From assembly GCA_947491935.1 (NCBI GenBank), contig CANLLF010000004.1, positions 124,001-188,000 on the forward strand: a stretch of 64,000 nucleotides of DNA, in the 5' to 3' direction. Below, in pieces: positions 9,491 through 17,785 of the stretch. Below the pieces are notes generated by a model. The model made no database searches. It saw nothing but the letters and a program-made list of their open reading frames with translations, and was not told the DNA's origin. Position 1 is the first letter of the stretch, and every line of letters begins with the position of its first letter. Both the position numbers and the translations under genes were made by a program. Source of the stretch: an uncultured Roseicyclus sp. (GTDB lineage Bacteria > Pseudomonadota > Alphaproteobacteria > Rhodobacterales > Rhodobacteraceae).

Positions 9491-10481
9491 AGATCACCTC
9501 CAACGATTCCTTCACGACTGCGTTGCTTCCGCGCATGTCGGTATCTGTAGCAGGTTCCAGAACCACGCCAGCGCCGGTATCAGACCCGTCAAACAGCGCG
9601 AGCAATTCATCTTGTGTCAGTGCGGCAGGCCGCATGGGCGGGGCGACGGCGACGTTGTCGCCCAGGGCCGCAAACAAGCCGCCCCACTGGCTCTCGCCGG
9701 TGCCGACAATCTGGTAATTCGCGGATTTCTTGCGCAGATCGTCGTCTTGCGGGATCGACGCGAGGACAGGGATATCGACGGATTTCGCAAAGGCCTGTGC
9801 CTCGCCCGAGCCATCGTCCTTGTTGATGACCAGCCCGGCCACGCCGACATTGCCGCCCATCTTGCGGAAATACTCGACGGCGGAGCAGACGTTGTTGGCG
9901 ACGTAGAGCGACTGAAGATCATTGGAGGCGACCAGGATCACCTTCTGCGCCATGTCACGGGCGATCGGCAGGCCGAAGCCGCCACACACAACATCACCCA
10001 GGAAATCGAGCAGGACGTAGTCGAAGTCCCAATCGTGGAAGCCGAGTTTTTCTAGTAACTCGAAGCCGTGGATAATGCCTCGACCTCCACAACCGCGACC
10101 CACTTCGGGGCCACCAAGCTCCATGGCGAAAACGCCACCTCGCTTAAAGCAGACATCACCGATCTTGACCTCTTCTCCAGCGAGCTTCTTCTGGGTCGAG
10201 GTCTCGATAATGGTAGGGCAAGCTTTGCCCCCGAATAATAGCGAAGTTGTGTCGGACTTAGGGTCACATCCGATCAAAAGTACGCGCTTCCCCTGTTCCG
10301 CCATCATGTGGCTGAGATTGGCCAGCGTGAAGGATTTGCCGATGCCGCCCTTGCCGTAAATCGCGATGATCTGGGTCTTCTTGGTTGGCTCGCCCTGGGG
10401 CACTTCCAGGGTTGGTTCGGCGGCTTCGTCGCGCAGCGCGGCGTCGTAGTCCCGCAGGTTCGGGGGCGTGTCGAGGCTCAT
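9477..10481 (-). CDS. bchX: Chlorophyllide a reductase iron protein BchX
   Basis: BchX is the NifH-like ATPase that delivers electrons to BchYZ. The 334-aa product has a P-loop YGKGGIGKS (about 42-50), CDPKSD, and the two inter-subunit 4Fe-4S cysteines in GRGCGGRG (Cys131) and DVVCGGFG (Cys166). The first ~34 residues are a family-typical extension. The ATG at 10481 overlaps the bchC stop as ATGA; a longer frame to 10517 only reads bchC out of frame. Confidence 0.96.
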   Translation of the reverse strand: MSLDTPPNLRDYDAALRDEAAEPTLEVPQGEPTKKTQIIAIYGKGGIGKSFTLANLSHMMAEQGKRVLLIGCDPKSDTTSLLFGGKACPTIIETSTQKKLAGEEVKIGDVCFKRGGVFAMELGGPEVGRGCGGRGIIHGFELLEKLGFHDWDFDYVLLDFLGDVVCGGFGLPIARDMAQKVILVASNDLQSLYVANNVCSAVEYFRKMGGNVGVAGLVINKDDGSGEAQAFAKSVDIPVLASIPQDDDLRKKSANYQIVGTGESQWGGLFAALGDNVAVAPPMRPAALTQDELLALFDGSDTGAGVVLEPATDTDMRGSNAVVKESLEVIYDDS

Positions 10482-11419
10482 GCAGCGGTCTCCCAATTCA
10501 GGATCATCTTCAGGCACGCGGCATCTTCGAACGCGGTCTGATAGGCCTCGGCGGCTTGGTCCGCCGGGCGGGTATGTGTAATCAGGCCATCAAGGCTCAG
10601 GGCGCCGTGGTCGATCAGGTCACGCGTCGCCACAAGGTCATCCCGGGTCCATTCGGCGGCAATGCGCAGGCGCGCCTCGCGCATGAAGGCGGGCGGGAAG
10701 GCGAAGGACAGCGGCTCCGGATAGAACCCCGCCAGGACAATCTCACCACCCTTGGCCAGACGCCCGATCAGGGTATTGAGAAGGTCGGACTGGCCGCTTG
10801 CATCATAGATGCAGCCATAGTCGCGACGCTCATCCGCATCGGGATGAACGACCTCGTATCCCTCGGCACCCATGGCGCGATCAGCATCGATCTCCCAGAC
10901 GGTGGGGGCTTTTCCACCCGCCGCCAGGGTAAGCCGCGCCAGAAGGCGGCCAAAGACACCATGGCCGACGATCAGATCCGGCAAGCATTTGTCGAGCCCG
11001 GCCATGGCATGACGCGCCGTTGCCGCAAGCGCCAGAAGCGCGCCTTCGGCCTTCAGGGCAGGATCGATTTTCACCACGCGGTCGGCGGATGTCACGAGGC
11101 GGTTGGATGCGCCGCCAAAGAGGCCCTTCACGTCGCCATAACAATTCGCGCCCGGCACGAACACGCGGTCACCAGGCTTGAAGCCGGTGCCAACGGGGGC
11201 ATCAACCACCTCACCCGCGGCCTCATATCCCGGCACCAGCGGATATCCCATCCCCGGAAAGGGCGGCATGTCACCGGACCAGAAGAGCTTCTCGGTGCCC
11301 GTGGAAATCCCGGAATAATGGATGTCGATGACCAGATCCGCGTCACCTGGATCGCTGAGCGCGACGCGTCCGAGAGACAACGTCCGGGGCGCTTCCAATA
11401 TGACAGCCGTGCTATGCAA
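10478..11419 (-). CDS. bchC: Bacteriochlorophyllide 3-hydroxyethyl dehydrogenase
   Basis: BchC is the alcohol-dehydrogenase-like enzyme that oxidises the C3 hydroxyethyl group to acetyl in bacteriochlorophyll a synthesis. The ~313-aa product has [16 protein letters not shown] near the N-terminus, followed by [12 protein letters not shown] and a nucleotide-binding half. Two TTG starts are possible. I favour 11419 ([11 protein letters not shown]), because GGGAG lies 9 bases upstream and the N-terminus then matches the family; the TTG at 11428 directly abuts the Shine-Dalgarno. It is the first gene of the bchCXYZ-puf chain, about 80 bases downstream of two tandem PpsR-type sites. Confidence 0.93.
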   Translation of the reverse strand: MHSTAVILEAPRTLSLGRVALSDPGDADLVIDIHYSGISTGTEKLFWSGDMPPFPGMGYPLVPGYEAAGEVVDAPVGTGFKPGDRVFVPGANCYGDVKGLFGGASNRLVTSADRVVKIDPALKAEGALLALAATARHAMAGLDKCLPDLIVGHGVFGRLLARLTLAAGGKAPTVWEIDADRAMGAEGYEVVHPDADERRDYGCIYDASGQSDLLNTLIGRLAKGGEIVLAGFYPEPLSFAFPPAFMREARLRIAAEWTRDDLVATRDLIDHGALSLDGLITHTRPADQAAEAYQTAFEDAACLKMILNWETAA

Positions 11420-11500
11420 ACTGGCCAACTCCCTCTAGGCGAACGCTCTGCGGCGGAGCTGGATTATCGAGAATCCCCGGCTGCGCGGCAGTATCTTGAG

Positions 11501-11544
11501 TGTCAGTCTAACCTGACACTTTCACATGTCAATTATAATAGACA
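11501..11544 (-). promoter_or_regulatory. Tandem PpsR/CrtJ-type sites upstream of bchC
   Basis: Two exact TGT-N12-ACA palindromes occur at 11501-11518 (TGTCAGTCTAACCTGACA) and 11527-11544 (TGTCAATTATAATAGACA). They are separated by 8 bases, in the space between crtF and bchC. Paired sites of this form are where the redox- and light-responsive repressor PpsR (CrtJ) binds in Rhodobacter. Oxygen/light repression of the bchC-puf superoperon is inferred. Crossing transcription from crtEF would also read through them. Confidence 0.85.
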
Positions 11545-11570
11545 TTGTAAGTGAAACGTCTGGCGGGCGA

Positions 11571-12710
11571 TTACGCCTTGTTTCCAAGGACTAGCCCGGT
11601 GACGAAGGGGCGGCTTGTTTTCACGCTCTTGGTTTGCGTGAACCCGACAGCATCCAGATGGGCGCGAATCTCGTCCGCGCTGCGCGCCCGTCCGGTCTGC
11701 ATCGCCATGCAGTAGATCCCGAAATAGGCGTCTCCCGGCCGGGTAGGCGTTGCGCCACCAGACATCGGTTCGGCCACAATGATACGGCCGCCATCGGGCA
11801 GCGCCGCGTGCACCTTGGCGAGCAGCATGCGCACCGTTTCATCCGAATGGTCATAGAGCACCCGAACGAGGCTGATCACATCAGCCCCGCGCGGCAGCGA
11901 GTCGGTTCGAAACGATCCACTGGTGATCTGACTTCGTGCGGTCAGGCCGTCACGATCGAACCGCGCGGCGGCGGGCGCTACAACTTCCGGCAGGTCAAAC
12001 AGATGAAGATTGAGGTTGCGGTAAGCCGCGCCGGTCGCTGCAAGAAACACACCTGTGCCACCGCCGATATCAAGCAGCGTGTCGGCATCACTCAGATCCA
12101 GATGAGCCAGGGCCTCCTCAGCCACAAGCGTTTGGCTGTCGGCCATCAGGTCGGAATAGGTCGCGGCCACATCCGGATCGACGCCCCCTTGCGCGCCAAA
12201 GACATAGGGCCAGAACGCGGCAAGCTCGGTGTTTGACCCGTCCCGGAAAAACGCGACCGGATCCGACAGATCGCGGTAGAGCACGTCATGGTGGCAGATC
12301 ATTTGCATGACGCCCGGAATGCCCGGCAAGGCCGCACCCAAGCGCCCGAGCGCGTAACGCCCATCCCGTCGCCGCACCATCAGGCCAAGCGCGCTTGCGC
12401 CTTGGGCAAGGACTCGCATCCGCGCTTCGGGGATTCCAGTCAGACGGGCGAGTTCGCCGAGATCACGGGGCCGATGCGCCAGATGGTCGGGCAGGTCCAG
12501 CGCCACAAACGCCATCAAAATCTGGCTATGCACAAACCCGGCCACCAGATCGAACAATGCTTCGCCGTCTTTCCGGGCAATCTGGGCGGCAAGGGGCAAA
12601 CGGGCCGCACGTTTCTGGAACGCGCGTGACCCGATCAGTGCAGTGCGCCAGGCGTAGAGCCGGTCGCGTAGCGGGACGCGGTCGGGGGCCTGCCGATCCG
12701 CCAGCGCCAT
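11571..12710 (-). CDS. crtF: Demethylspheroidene (hydroxyneurosporene) O-methyltransferase
   Basis: CrtF methylates the tertiary hydroxyl introduced by CrtC, using S-adenosylmethionine, in the spheroidene/methoxyneurosporene branch. The 379-aa product has an N-terminal dimerisation/winged-helix half and a methyltransferase half with motif LLDIGGGTG (212-220), followed by acidic NLHLFDLPEV. The ATG at 12710 lies 2 bases after the crtE stop, so crtE and crtF form one transcription unit. Confidence 0.93.
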   Translation of the reverse strand: MALADRQAPDRVPLRDRLYAWRTALIGSRAFQKRAARLPLAAQIARKDGEALFDLVAGFVHSQILMAFVALDLPDHLAHRPRDLGELARLTGIPEARMRVLAQGASALGLMVRRRDGRYALGRLGAALPGIPGVMQMICHHDVLYRDLSDPVAFFRDGSNTELAAFWPYVFGAQGGVDPDVAATYSDLMADSQTLVAEEALAHLDLSDADTLLDIGGGTGVFLAATGAAYRNLNLHLFDLPEVVAPAAARFDRDGLTARSQITSGSFRTDSLPRGADVISLVRVLYDHSDETVRMLLAKVHAALPDGGRIIVAEPMSGGATPTRPGDAYFGIYCMAMQTGRARSADEIRAHLDAVGFTQTKSVKTSRPFVTGLVLGNKA

Positions 12711-12712
12711 AC

Positions 12713-13585
12713 CTATTCGGCCGCCTGGATGGTTGGGAGAACCGGCGTCAGCCGTTCAGCTGTCTTTCGCACCATCTCGGCCAGCATCGCCTCGCCCGGA
12801 CAGGACGGTATGGAGGAGATCGCGCCGGACAGGATATCTTCGAGCCGTTTGATCGCCCCGCGTACGCCGAGTTCGGACACGGCATTGGGGCGGCCGTTGA
12901 TTTCATCCTGATGGGCGGGTTTGCCCAAGACGCTCTCGTCATAAAGCGCGTCGCGCAGATCATCGGCGACCTGGAAGGCCTCACCGATGCGCGCGCCAAG
13001 CTCCGTCCAGGGCGCAGGATCGTGGCCTGCGGCAGCGGCACCCATACGTGTGGCGGCCGTGAACAAAGCACCGGTCTTGGCGCGGTGGTAGGCCGACAGG
13101 TCGATCTTCTCTTCACTCTCCCAACCCTGCCCCGCGCAAATGCCACCGGGCATACCGGTGGATTGGCCAAGCACACGGATCAGCTCGATCGCACGTTTCG
13201 GGTCGCGATCGGCCACGCGGGCCAACGCTTCGAACGACGCAATGATCAGAGAGTCGCCGGTCAGAAGCGCAAGCGCTTCGCCATAGGCCTTGTGCACGGA
13301 GGGCTTGCCCCGGCGCGTATCCGCATTGTCAAAACACGGCATGTCGTCATGGACGAGGCTGGCGCAGTGAATCAACTCGATCGAGGTTGCAGCGGCATCG
13401 GCGATGTCGGGCTGATCGTCGCCACAGGCGAGCGCAACCGACAGGCAGATCGTCGGCCTGATCCGCGCACCGCCCGGGTTGACGGCATAATCAAGCGCGC
13501 TTGCCAGCTTGGGCGGCGCATCGGCGCCCTGCCCCGCCGCAATCGCTGCGGTTATCGCCCGTTCGATACGAGACTTCAGGGGCAT
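12713..13585 (-). CDS. crtE: Geranylgeranyl diphosphate synthase
   Basis: CrtE builds the C20 precursor for carotenoids and the bacteriochlorophyll tail. The 290-aa product has the GGARIRPTI segment, the first Asp-rich motif VHDDMPCFD (DD at 80-81) and the second FQVADDLRD (DD at 208-209). The frame is open to 13603, but the ATG at 13585 (MPLKSRIERA) has GGAGG 8 bases upstream and matches family N-termini. It diverges from crtD, with two PpsR-type sites between. Confidence 0.95.
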   Translation of the reverse strand: MPLKSRIERAITAAIAAGQGADAPPKLASALDYAVNPGGARIRPTICLSVALACGDDQPDIADAAATSIELIHCASLVHDDMPCFDNADTRRGKPSVHKAYGEALALLTGDSLIIASFEALARVADRDPKRAIELIRVLGQSTGMPGGICAGQGWESEEKIDLSAYHRAKTGALFTAATRMGAAAAGHDPAPWTELGARIGEAFQVADDLRDALYDESVLGKPAHQDEINGRPNAVSELGVRGAIKRLEDILSGAISSIPSCPGEAMLAEMVRKTAERLTPVLPTIQAAE

Positions 13586-13633
13586 GTGTGGCACCTCCGC
13601 CAAAGATTCGGTCCAACAGCTGGACGGGCAATA

Positions 13634-13682
13634 TGTAAATCAGACTGGACATATATCGGAATGCTGTCAACATAAGCTGACA
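13634..13682. promoter_or_regulatory. Tandem PpsR/CrtJ-type sites between crtE and crtD
   Basis: Exact TGT-N12-ACA palindromes are seen at 13634-13651 (TGTAAATCAGACTGGACA) and 13665-13682 (TGTCAACATAAGCTGACA), with centres 31 bp apart. They lie in the only space between divergent crtE and crtD, so one repressor assembly could control both directions. This matches the documented PpsR control of crt genes in Rhodobacter. The site identity is inferred from the consensus. Confidence 0.85.
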
Positions 13683-13698
13683 CATTGGAGATCGCCCG

Positions 13699-15264
13699 CT
13701 GACCCAAAAGCAGACCCGTGTCGTTGTTATTGGCGCCGGTATCGGCGGGCTTTCGGCTGCGTTACGGCTGGCTGCACAAGGCTGCGCGGTCAGCGTGATC
13801 GAGATGGCAGATGGGCCGGGTGGCAAGATGCGTACGGCCCCCTCGGTCGCCGGGCCGGTTGATATCGGACCGACTGTATTGACGATGCGGCCCGTTTTTG
13901 AGGATCTGTTCGCCGATCTCGGCGAGCAGCTGACGGATCACGTCACGCTGCACCGCGATCCGATCCTGGCGCGGCATCGGTGGCGGGATGGATCGAGCCT
14001 CGATCTCCACGACGATGTGGCTGCGAGCGCCGACGCGATACAATCCTTTGCAGGCAGCCGGGCGCGGCGGGACTTTCTAAAGTTTTCTGATTCCGCGAAG
14101 CGTTTGTTCGAGGCCTTCGACAAGCCGATCATGCAATCCGAAAAGCCGGAATTAGGCGGGCTGACCGCCCACGTTTTGAGCAATCCGGGGCTGATCCCCG
14201 CCATGGCGCCGGGCCTGACGCTGTCGCAAAATCTGAAGCTGCGTTTCAAAGACGCGCGATTGCAGCAGCTCTTCGGGCGCTACGCGACCTATGTTGGTGG
14301 CTCTCCCTACGCCAGCCCTGCCGTGCTGGGGCTGATCTGGCACTCGGAAGCGCAAGGCGTCTGGTCAGTGGAGGGCGGCATGCATGCCCTTGCCGCTGCG
14401 ATGCACGACCTGGCCGTTACGAAGGGTGTCGCGTTTTCGTGTGGCCAGCGGGTCCACCGGATCACACGCCAAGGCGACCGGGTAAGTGGGATCGAACTGG
14501 CGGATGGCAGCCAGTTCGCGGCCGATATTGTCGTGTTCAACGGAGATCCCAAGGCGCTCCGAACCGGGCTCCTGGGACATGACGTCGCCGCCTCCGTTCC
14601 CGCATCTGGCACCGAACCTCGCAGCTTGTCGGCCTTTGTTTGGGGGTTTGCGGCGGAGCCGAGTGGTGTCGATCTGGCCCATCACAACGTCTTTTTCTGC
14701 AACGACCCGAAGGTGGAATTCGGCGACTTGGCCAGGGGTCGCATGCCACGCGACGCAACCCTGTATGTCTGCGCACAGGACCGTGGCGTCGATCGGCCCA
14801 ATGGGCCGGAACGGTTCGAGATCATCATGAATGGTCCACCCGGCCATCAGACGACCGATGAGGAGAGAAAAACATGTCGAACACGCACGTTCGAGACGCT
14901 TCAGATGATGGGTTTGACCTTCTCTCCGACACCTCCGATCAGCGCATTGACCACACCGCTGGACTTCGACAGGGCCTTTCCCGCATCGGACGGTTCCCTT
15001 TACGGGAGGAGCCCGCACGGAATGGCGGCGACGTTCCAGAGACCGACAGCGCGAACGGCGATCCCGGGTCTCTATCTGGCCGGCGGCGGAGCCCATCCGG
15101 GGGCGGGCGTCCCGATGGCCTGCCTCTCCGGCAAGCACGCGGCCGCGGCGATCATGCGCGACCTTGCTTCGACATCGAGGTTCCGCCGGACGGTTACGCC
15201 TGGTGGTATGTCGACGGGATCAGCGACGATGGCGACCGCGCCATCTCCATCATCGGCTTCATAG
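13699..15264 (+). CDS. crtD: Methoxyneurosporene (hydroxyneurosporene) desaturase
   Basis: CrtD is a FAD-type desaturase that introduces the C3,4 double bond in the spheroidene pathway. The product has the dinucleotide motif VVVIGAGIGGLSAAL, then EMADGPGGKM, and a C-terminal FAD segment YLAGGGAHPGAGVPM. The first ATG (13795) would delete the FAD motif. No ATG or TTG lies in frame before it, and the only GTG (13789) is also too late. The best start is CTG at 13699, with GGAG 8 bases upstream, giving 521 aa. The last 30 or more codons overlap crtC in another frame. Confidence 0.88.
   Translation: MTQKQTRVVVIGAGIGGLSAALRLAAQGCAVSVIEMADGPGGKMRTAPSVAGPVDIGPTVLTMRPVFEDLFADLGEQLTDHVTLHRDPILARHRWRDGSSLDLHDDVAASADAIQSFAGSRARRDFLKFSDSAKRLFEAFDKPIMQSEKPELGGLTAHVLSNPGLIPAMAPGLTLSQNLKLRFKDARLQQLFGRYATYVGGSPYASPAVLGLIWHSEAQGVWSVEGGMHALAAAMHDLAVTKGVAFSCGQRVHRITRQGDRVSGIELADGSQFAADIVVFNGDPKALRTGLLGHDVAASVPASGTEPRSLSAFVWGFAAEPSGVDLAHHNVFFCNDPKVEFGDLARGRMPRDATLYVCAQDRGVDRPNGPERFEIIMNGPPGHQTTDEERKTCRTRTFETLQMMGLTFSPTPPISALTTPLDFDRAFPASDGSLYGRSPHGMAATFQRPTARTAIPGLYLAGGGAHPGAGVPMACLSGKHAAAAIMRDLASTSRFRRTVTPGGMSTGSATMATAPSPSSAS
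14877..14898. repeat. Second copy of the dxs-leader palindrome, inside crtD
   Basis: TCGAACACGCACGTTCGAGA matches the dxs-leader inverted repeat (2044-2067) except for one base in the loop. The copy lies within crtD codons, immediately after an ATG that has a good Shine-Dalgarno in the crtC frame. It may be chance plus codon constraint, or a shared binding site. Confidence 0.35.
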
Positions 15265-16088
15265 GGTCGGTTTTCAGCCCGTGGTACAGATGGTCGGGAC
15301 GCAAAAACCCCGCCAATCACTGCTGCCTGAACGTGGTGACGTATGGGCGCGGCGGGCGTTGGACGATGACGGATCGGGGGGAAGACGCCTTGGGCCTGTC
15401 CCGGGACCGGCTACAGATCGGACCCAGTGCAATGGTCTGGAAGGGCGACCGGCTGGAAGTGCAGATCGACGAGATATCGACACCCCATGCCCAAAAGGTC
15501 ACCGGGACGGTGACGATCCGCCCCTCCGCCCTGACCGACCAGGAACTGCCGCTGACGGACGATGGCGCCCATGTCTGGCGCCCTTTCGCCCCAACCGCGC
15601 GCATCGACGTCGACCTGAACCGGCCCGGTTGGACATGGACCGGCCATGGCTATTTCGATGCGAATTTCGGGACGCGCGCCTTGGAGGCGGATTTCAACTA
15701 TTGGACGTGGGGACGGTTTCCGCTGGCCGATGGATCAGCGTGCTTTTACGACCTTGAACGGCGGGACGGATCGATCATGGCGACAGGCATGGGGTTCGCG
15801 GCCGATGGAACGCCCTATTCGATCAATCTGCCCCCGAAACAGAGACTAAACCGCCCGTTCTGGATGGTTCGACGGGACACGCGCGCCGACGCGGATTTTC
15901 GGCCTCATCAGGTCAAGGCGATGCTGGATGCACCGTTTTACAACCGCTCTGCCATCAAAACGAAGATCAATGGTGAGGAGACGGTAGGTGTCCACGAAGC
16001 GCTGGATCTGAACCGGTTTCGCGGGCCTTGGCTCATGCCGATGCTGGCCGTTCGCGTGCCAAGGCGAAGGCACTGGCCCGGCGCCTAG
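15120..16088 (+). CDS. crtC: Hydroxyneurosporene synthase (carotenoid 1,2-hydratase)
   Basis: CrtC hydrates the psi end of neurosporene/lycopene. The recognisable protein starts near PPDGYAWWYVDGISDDG and runs through IGFIGSVFSPWYRWSGR to the C-terminus, close to the ~280-aa Rhodobacter enzyme. No ATG, GTG or TTG occurs in frame between 14874 and this domain. The CTG at 15120 would give 322 aa with a family-length N-terminus. The ATG at 14874 has a good AGGAGAG Shine-Dalgarno but would add about 80 more residues that read like out-of-frame crtD. The start is therefore uncertain, while the gene identity is firm. Confidence 0.88.
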   Translation: MPLRQARGRGDHARPCFDIEVPPDGYAWWYVDGISDDGDRAISIIGFIGSVFSPWYRWSGRKNPANHCCLNVVTYGRGGRWTMTDRGEDALGLSRDRLQIGPSAMVWKGDRLEVQIDEISTPHAQKVTGTVTIRPSALTDQELPLTDDGAHVWRPFAPTARIDVDLNRPGWTWTGHGYFDANFGTRALEADFNYWTWGRFPLADGSACFYDLERRDGSIMATGMGFAADGTPYSINLPPKQRLNRPFWMVRRDTRADADFRPHQVKAMLDAPFYNRSAIKTKINGEETVGVHEALDLNRFRGPWLMPMLAVRVPRRRHWPGA

Positions 16089-16117
16089 CTTGTCGCGCGG
16101 CGTGAGGCTGTCCATAT
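16089..16117 (+). promoter_or_regulatory. Possible heat-shock (sigma-32) promoter for hslV
   Basis: CTTG at 16089-16092, directly after the crtC stop, is followed 17 bases later by GTCCATAT (16110-16117). This resembles sigma-32 promoters (CTTGAAA, CCCCATNT). Transcription would start shortly before the hslV Shine-Dalgarno at about 16133. HslVU is a heat-shock protease, which fits, but the match is partial. Confidence 0.4.
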
Positions 16118-16142
16118 AGGGCTTCAATGAATGGAGGCCCCG

Positions 16143-16700
16143 ATGGCGCAAGACGAATTTCCCGGTTGGCATGGCACCACGATCATTGGCGTTCGCAAGG
16201 GCGGCAAGGTGGTTGTTGCCGGCGACGGACAGGTGAGCCTTGGGCAGACCGTGATCAAAGGCTCGGCCCGGAAGGTGCGGCGCCTGAACCCCGGCGGATA
16301 TGACGTGGTCTGCGGATTTGCCGGATCCACGGCGGATGCCTTTACCTTGCTGGAACGGCTGGAATCAAAGCTGGAAGCCACGCCGGGGCAGCTTCAGCGC
16401 GCCTCTGTCGAGCTTGCCAAGGATTGGCGCACCGACAAATACCTGCAGAAGCTGGAAGCAATGCTGATCGTGACGGACGGGTCCGAGCTTTACATCATCA
16501 CCGGGGCCGGTGACGTGCTGGAGCCTGAGCACGGGATCGCCGCCATCGGATCGGGCGGAAACTATGCCCTCGCCGCCGCGCGCGGAATGTTTGACAGCGA
16601 CAGGGATGCCGAAGCCATCGCGCGCGACGCGATGCAGATTGCGGCGGATATCTGCGTCTACACCAATGGCAACCTGACGGTGGAAAGCATCAGCGGATGA
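16143..16700 (+). CDS. hslV: ATP-dependent protease subunit HslV
   Basis: HslV is the proteasome-like peptidase of the HslUV protease, a dodecamer gated by HslU in the cytoplasm. The 185-aa product carries the sequence [11 protein letters not shown]. Removal of the first 11 residues would expose the catalytic N-terminal Thr12. The frame opens at 16131, but the ATG at 16143 has GGAGG about 5 bases upstream. Its TGA overlaps the next gene as ATGA. It marks the border of the photosynthesis cluster. Confidence 0.96.
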   Translation: MAQDEFPGWHGTTIIGVRKGGKVVVAGDGQVSLGQTVIKGSARKVRRLNPGGYDVVCGFAGSTADAFTLLERLESKLEATPGQLQRASVELAKDWRTDKYLQKLEAMLIVTDGSELYIITGAGDVLEPEHGIAAIGSGGNYALAAARGMFDSDRDAEAIARDAMQIAADICVYTNGNLTVESISG

Positions 16701-17785
16701 GCGATGTGACCCGCGATGATCTGCGTGCTGCCGTCGGCGCGGGGTTGATGACGGAGGCCCAGGCGGCCTCCCTGATCAACCTGGCTGAAGAACGTGAAGG
16801 GGTGCGGGTCCGGCGAACCGGGCTGGACGAACCCTTCGAACTCTTCAAAGGGTTCAACGAGATCTTCATCGTCGTCGGGCTGTCGATCCTGTTTGCCGGT
16901 TGGCTCGGCCTTACGGGCCTAACGGTTTTTGGTGCCACGCAGGGCTTCATTCTTGGCATGGTTCTGTCCGCCGTTGCCATGTTGGCGCTGATCGGGCTCT
17001 CGCGCTACTTCACGTTGACCCGCCGGATGGTGGCTCCGTCGATTGCATTGGTCGTCATGTATGCGGCATCGGCCCTCCAATTCGGGCTGTCCTTTTCCGC
17101 GATGATGGATTTTCCGTTTCAAATCGCCTGGACCGTCGCCTCGGCGATGGGCGGGGTGCTGCTTTGCCTGCATTACTTTTTCTTCCGGGTGCCCTTCACC
17201 GTCGCCCTGATCGCGACCTCGGTTGTGATGACCACGTTCGGCATCGTCACGATTGGCGGAGCCTTCCCCGATAATACGCAGGACATCTTCCTTTTGTCGG
17301 CGGACGGCCCGTTTGCAATCCTGACCATCATTCTTGGGTTGATCGGCCTTGCCATCGCCATGGCCTTCGACATGTCCGACCCCCACCGGGTGACGCGCCG
17401 GGCGGCGTCGGGCTTCTGGCTGCACGTCATCGCCGCGCCGGCCATCGTGAACACGGTTGCGCTGACGCTGTTCCAAACCCCCGATGCGGGCGCGAAAGTG
17501 GCGCTGGTCGTGTTCATCGCGATCATGGCGCTTTTCGCGGTGATCATCGACCGTCGATCGTTCCTCGTCTCGGGCGTCGGCTATGTTGTCGCGCTCTCCA
17601 TCTCTGTTGTGGAGGGTGAGGGCGCATTCTTCGTCATCTTGCTGCTTGGGGCGGGCCTTGTCCTGCTTGGCGCGCAATGGGAGGCGATGCGCGGCGCAAT
17701 CATGCGTGCCCTTCCCGCCTTTCCCGGAAAATCCAAATTACCGCCCTGGAATGTAATCCCGGCGCAATCAGAGGTGTCGCAATGA
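16697..17785 (+). CDS. Polytopic membrane protein between hslV and hslU
   Basis: I do not recognise a named family. The 362-aa product has a soluble N-terminus of about 50 residues ([18 protein letters not shown]...) followed by around ten hydrophobic segments grouped in pairs, with a short polar tail. It overlaps hslV (ATGA) and hslU (ATGA), so it is coupled between the two protease subunits. Its layout resembles the DUF2157-type predicted membrane proteins, but I cannot confirm this by eye. Whether it functions with HslUV is unknown. Confidence 0.85.
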   Translation: MSDVTRDDLRAAVGAGLMTEAQAASLINLAEEREGVRVRRTGLDEPFELFKGFNEIFIVVGLSILFAGWLGLTGLTVFGATQGFILGMVLSAVAMLALIGLSRYFTLTRRMVAPSIALVVMYAASALQFGLSFSAMMDFPFQIAWTVASAMGGVLLCLHYFFFRVPFTVALIATSVVMTTFGIVTIGGAFPDNTQDIFLLSADGPFAILTIILGLIGLAIAMAFDMSDPHRVTRRAASGFWLHVIAAPAIVNTVALTLFQTPDAGAKVALVVFIAIMALFAVIIDRRSFLVSGVGYVVALSISVVEGEGAFFVILLLGAGLVLLGAQWEAMRGAIMRALPAFPGKSKLPPWNVIPAQSEVSQ

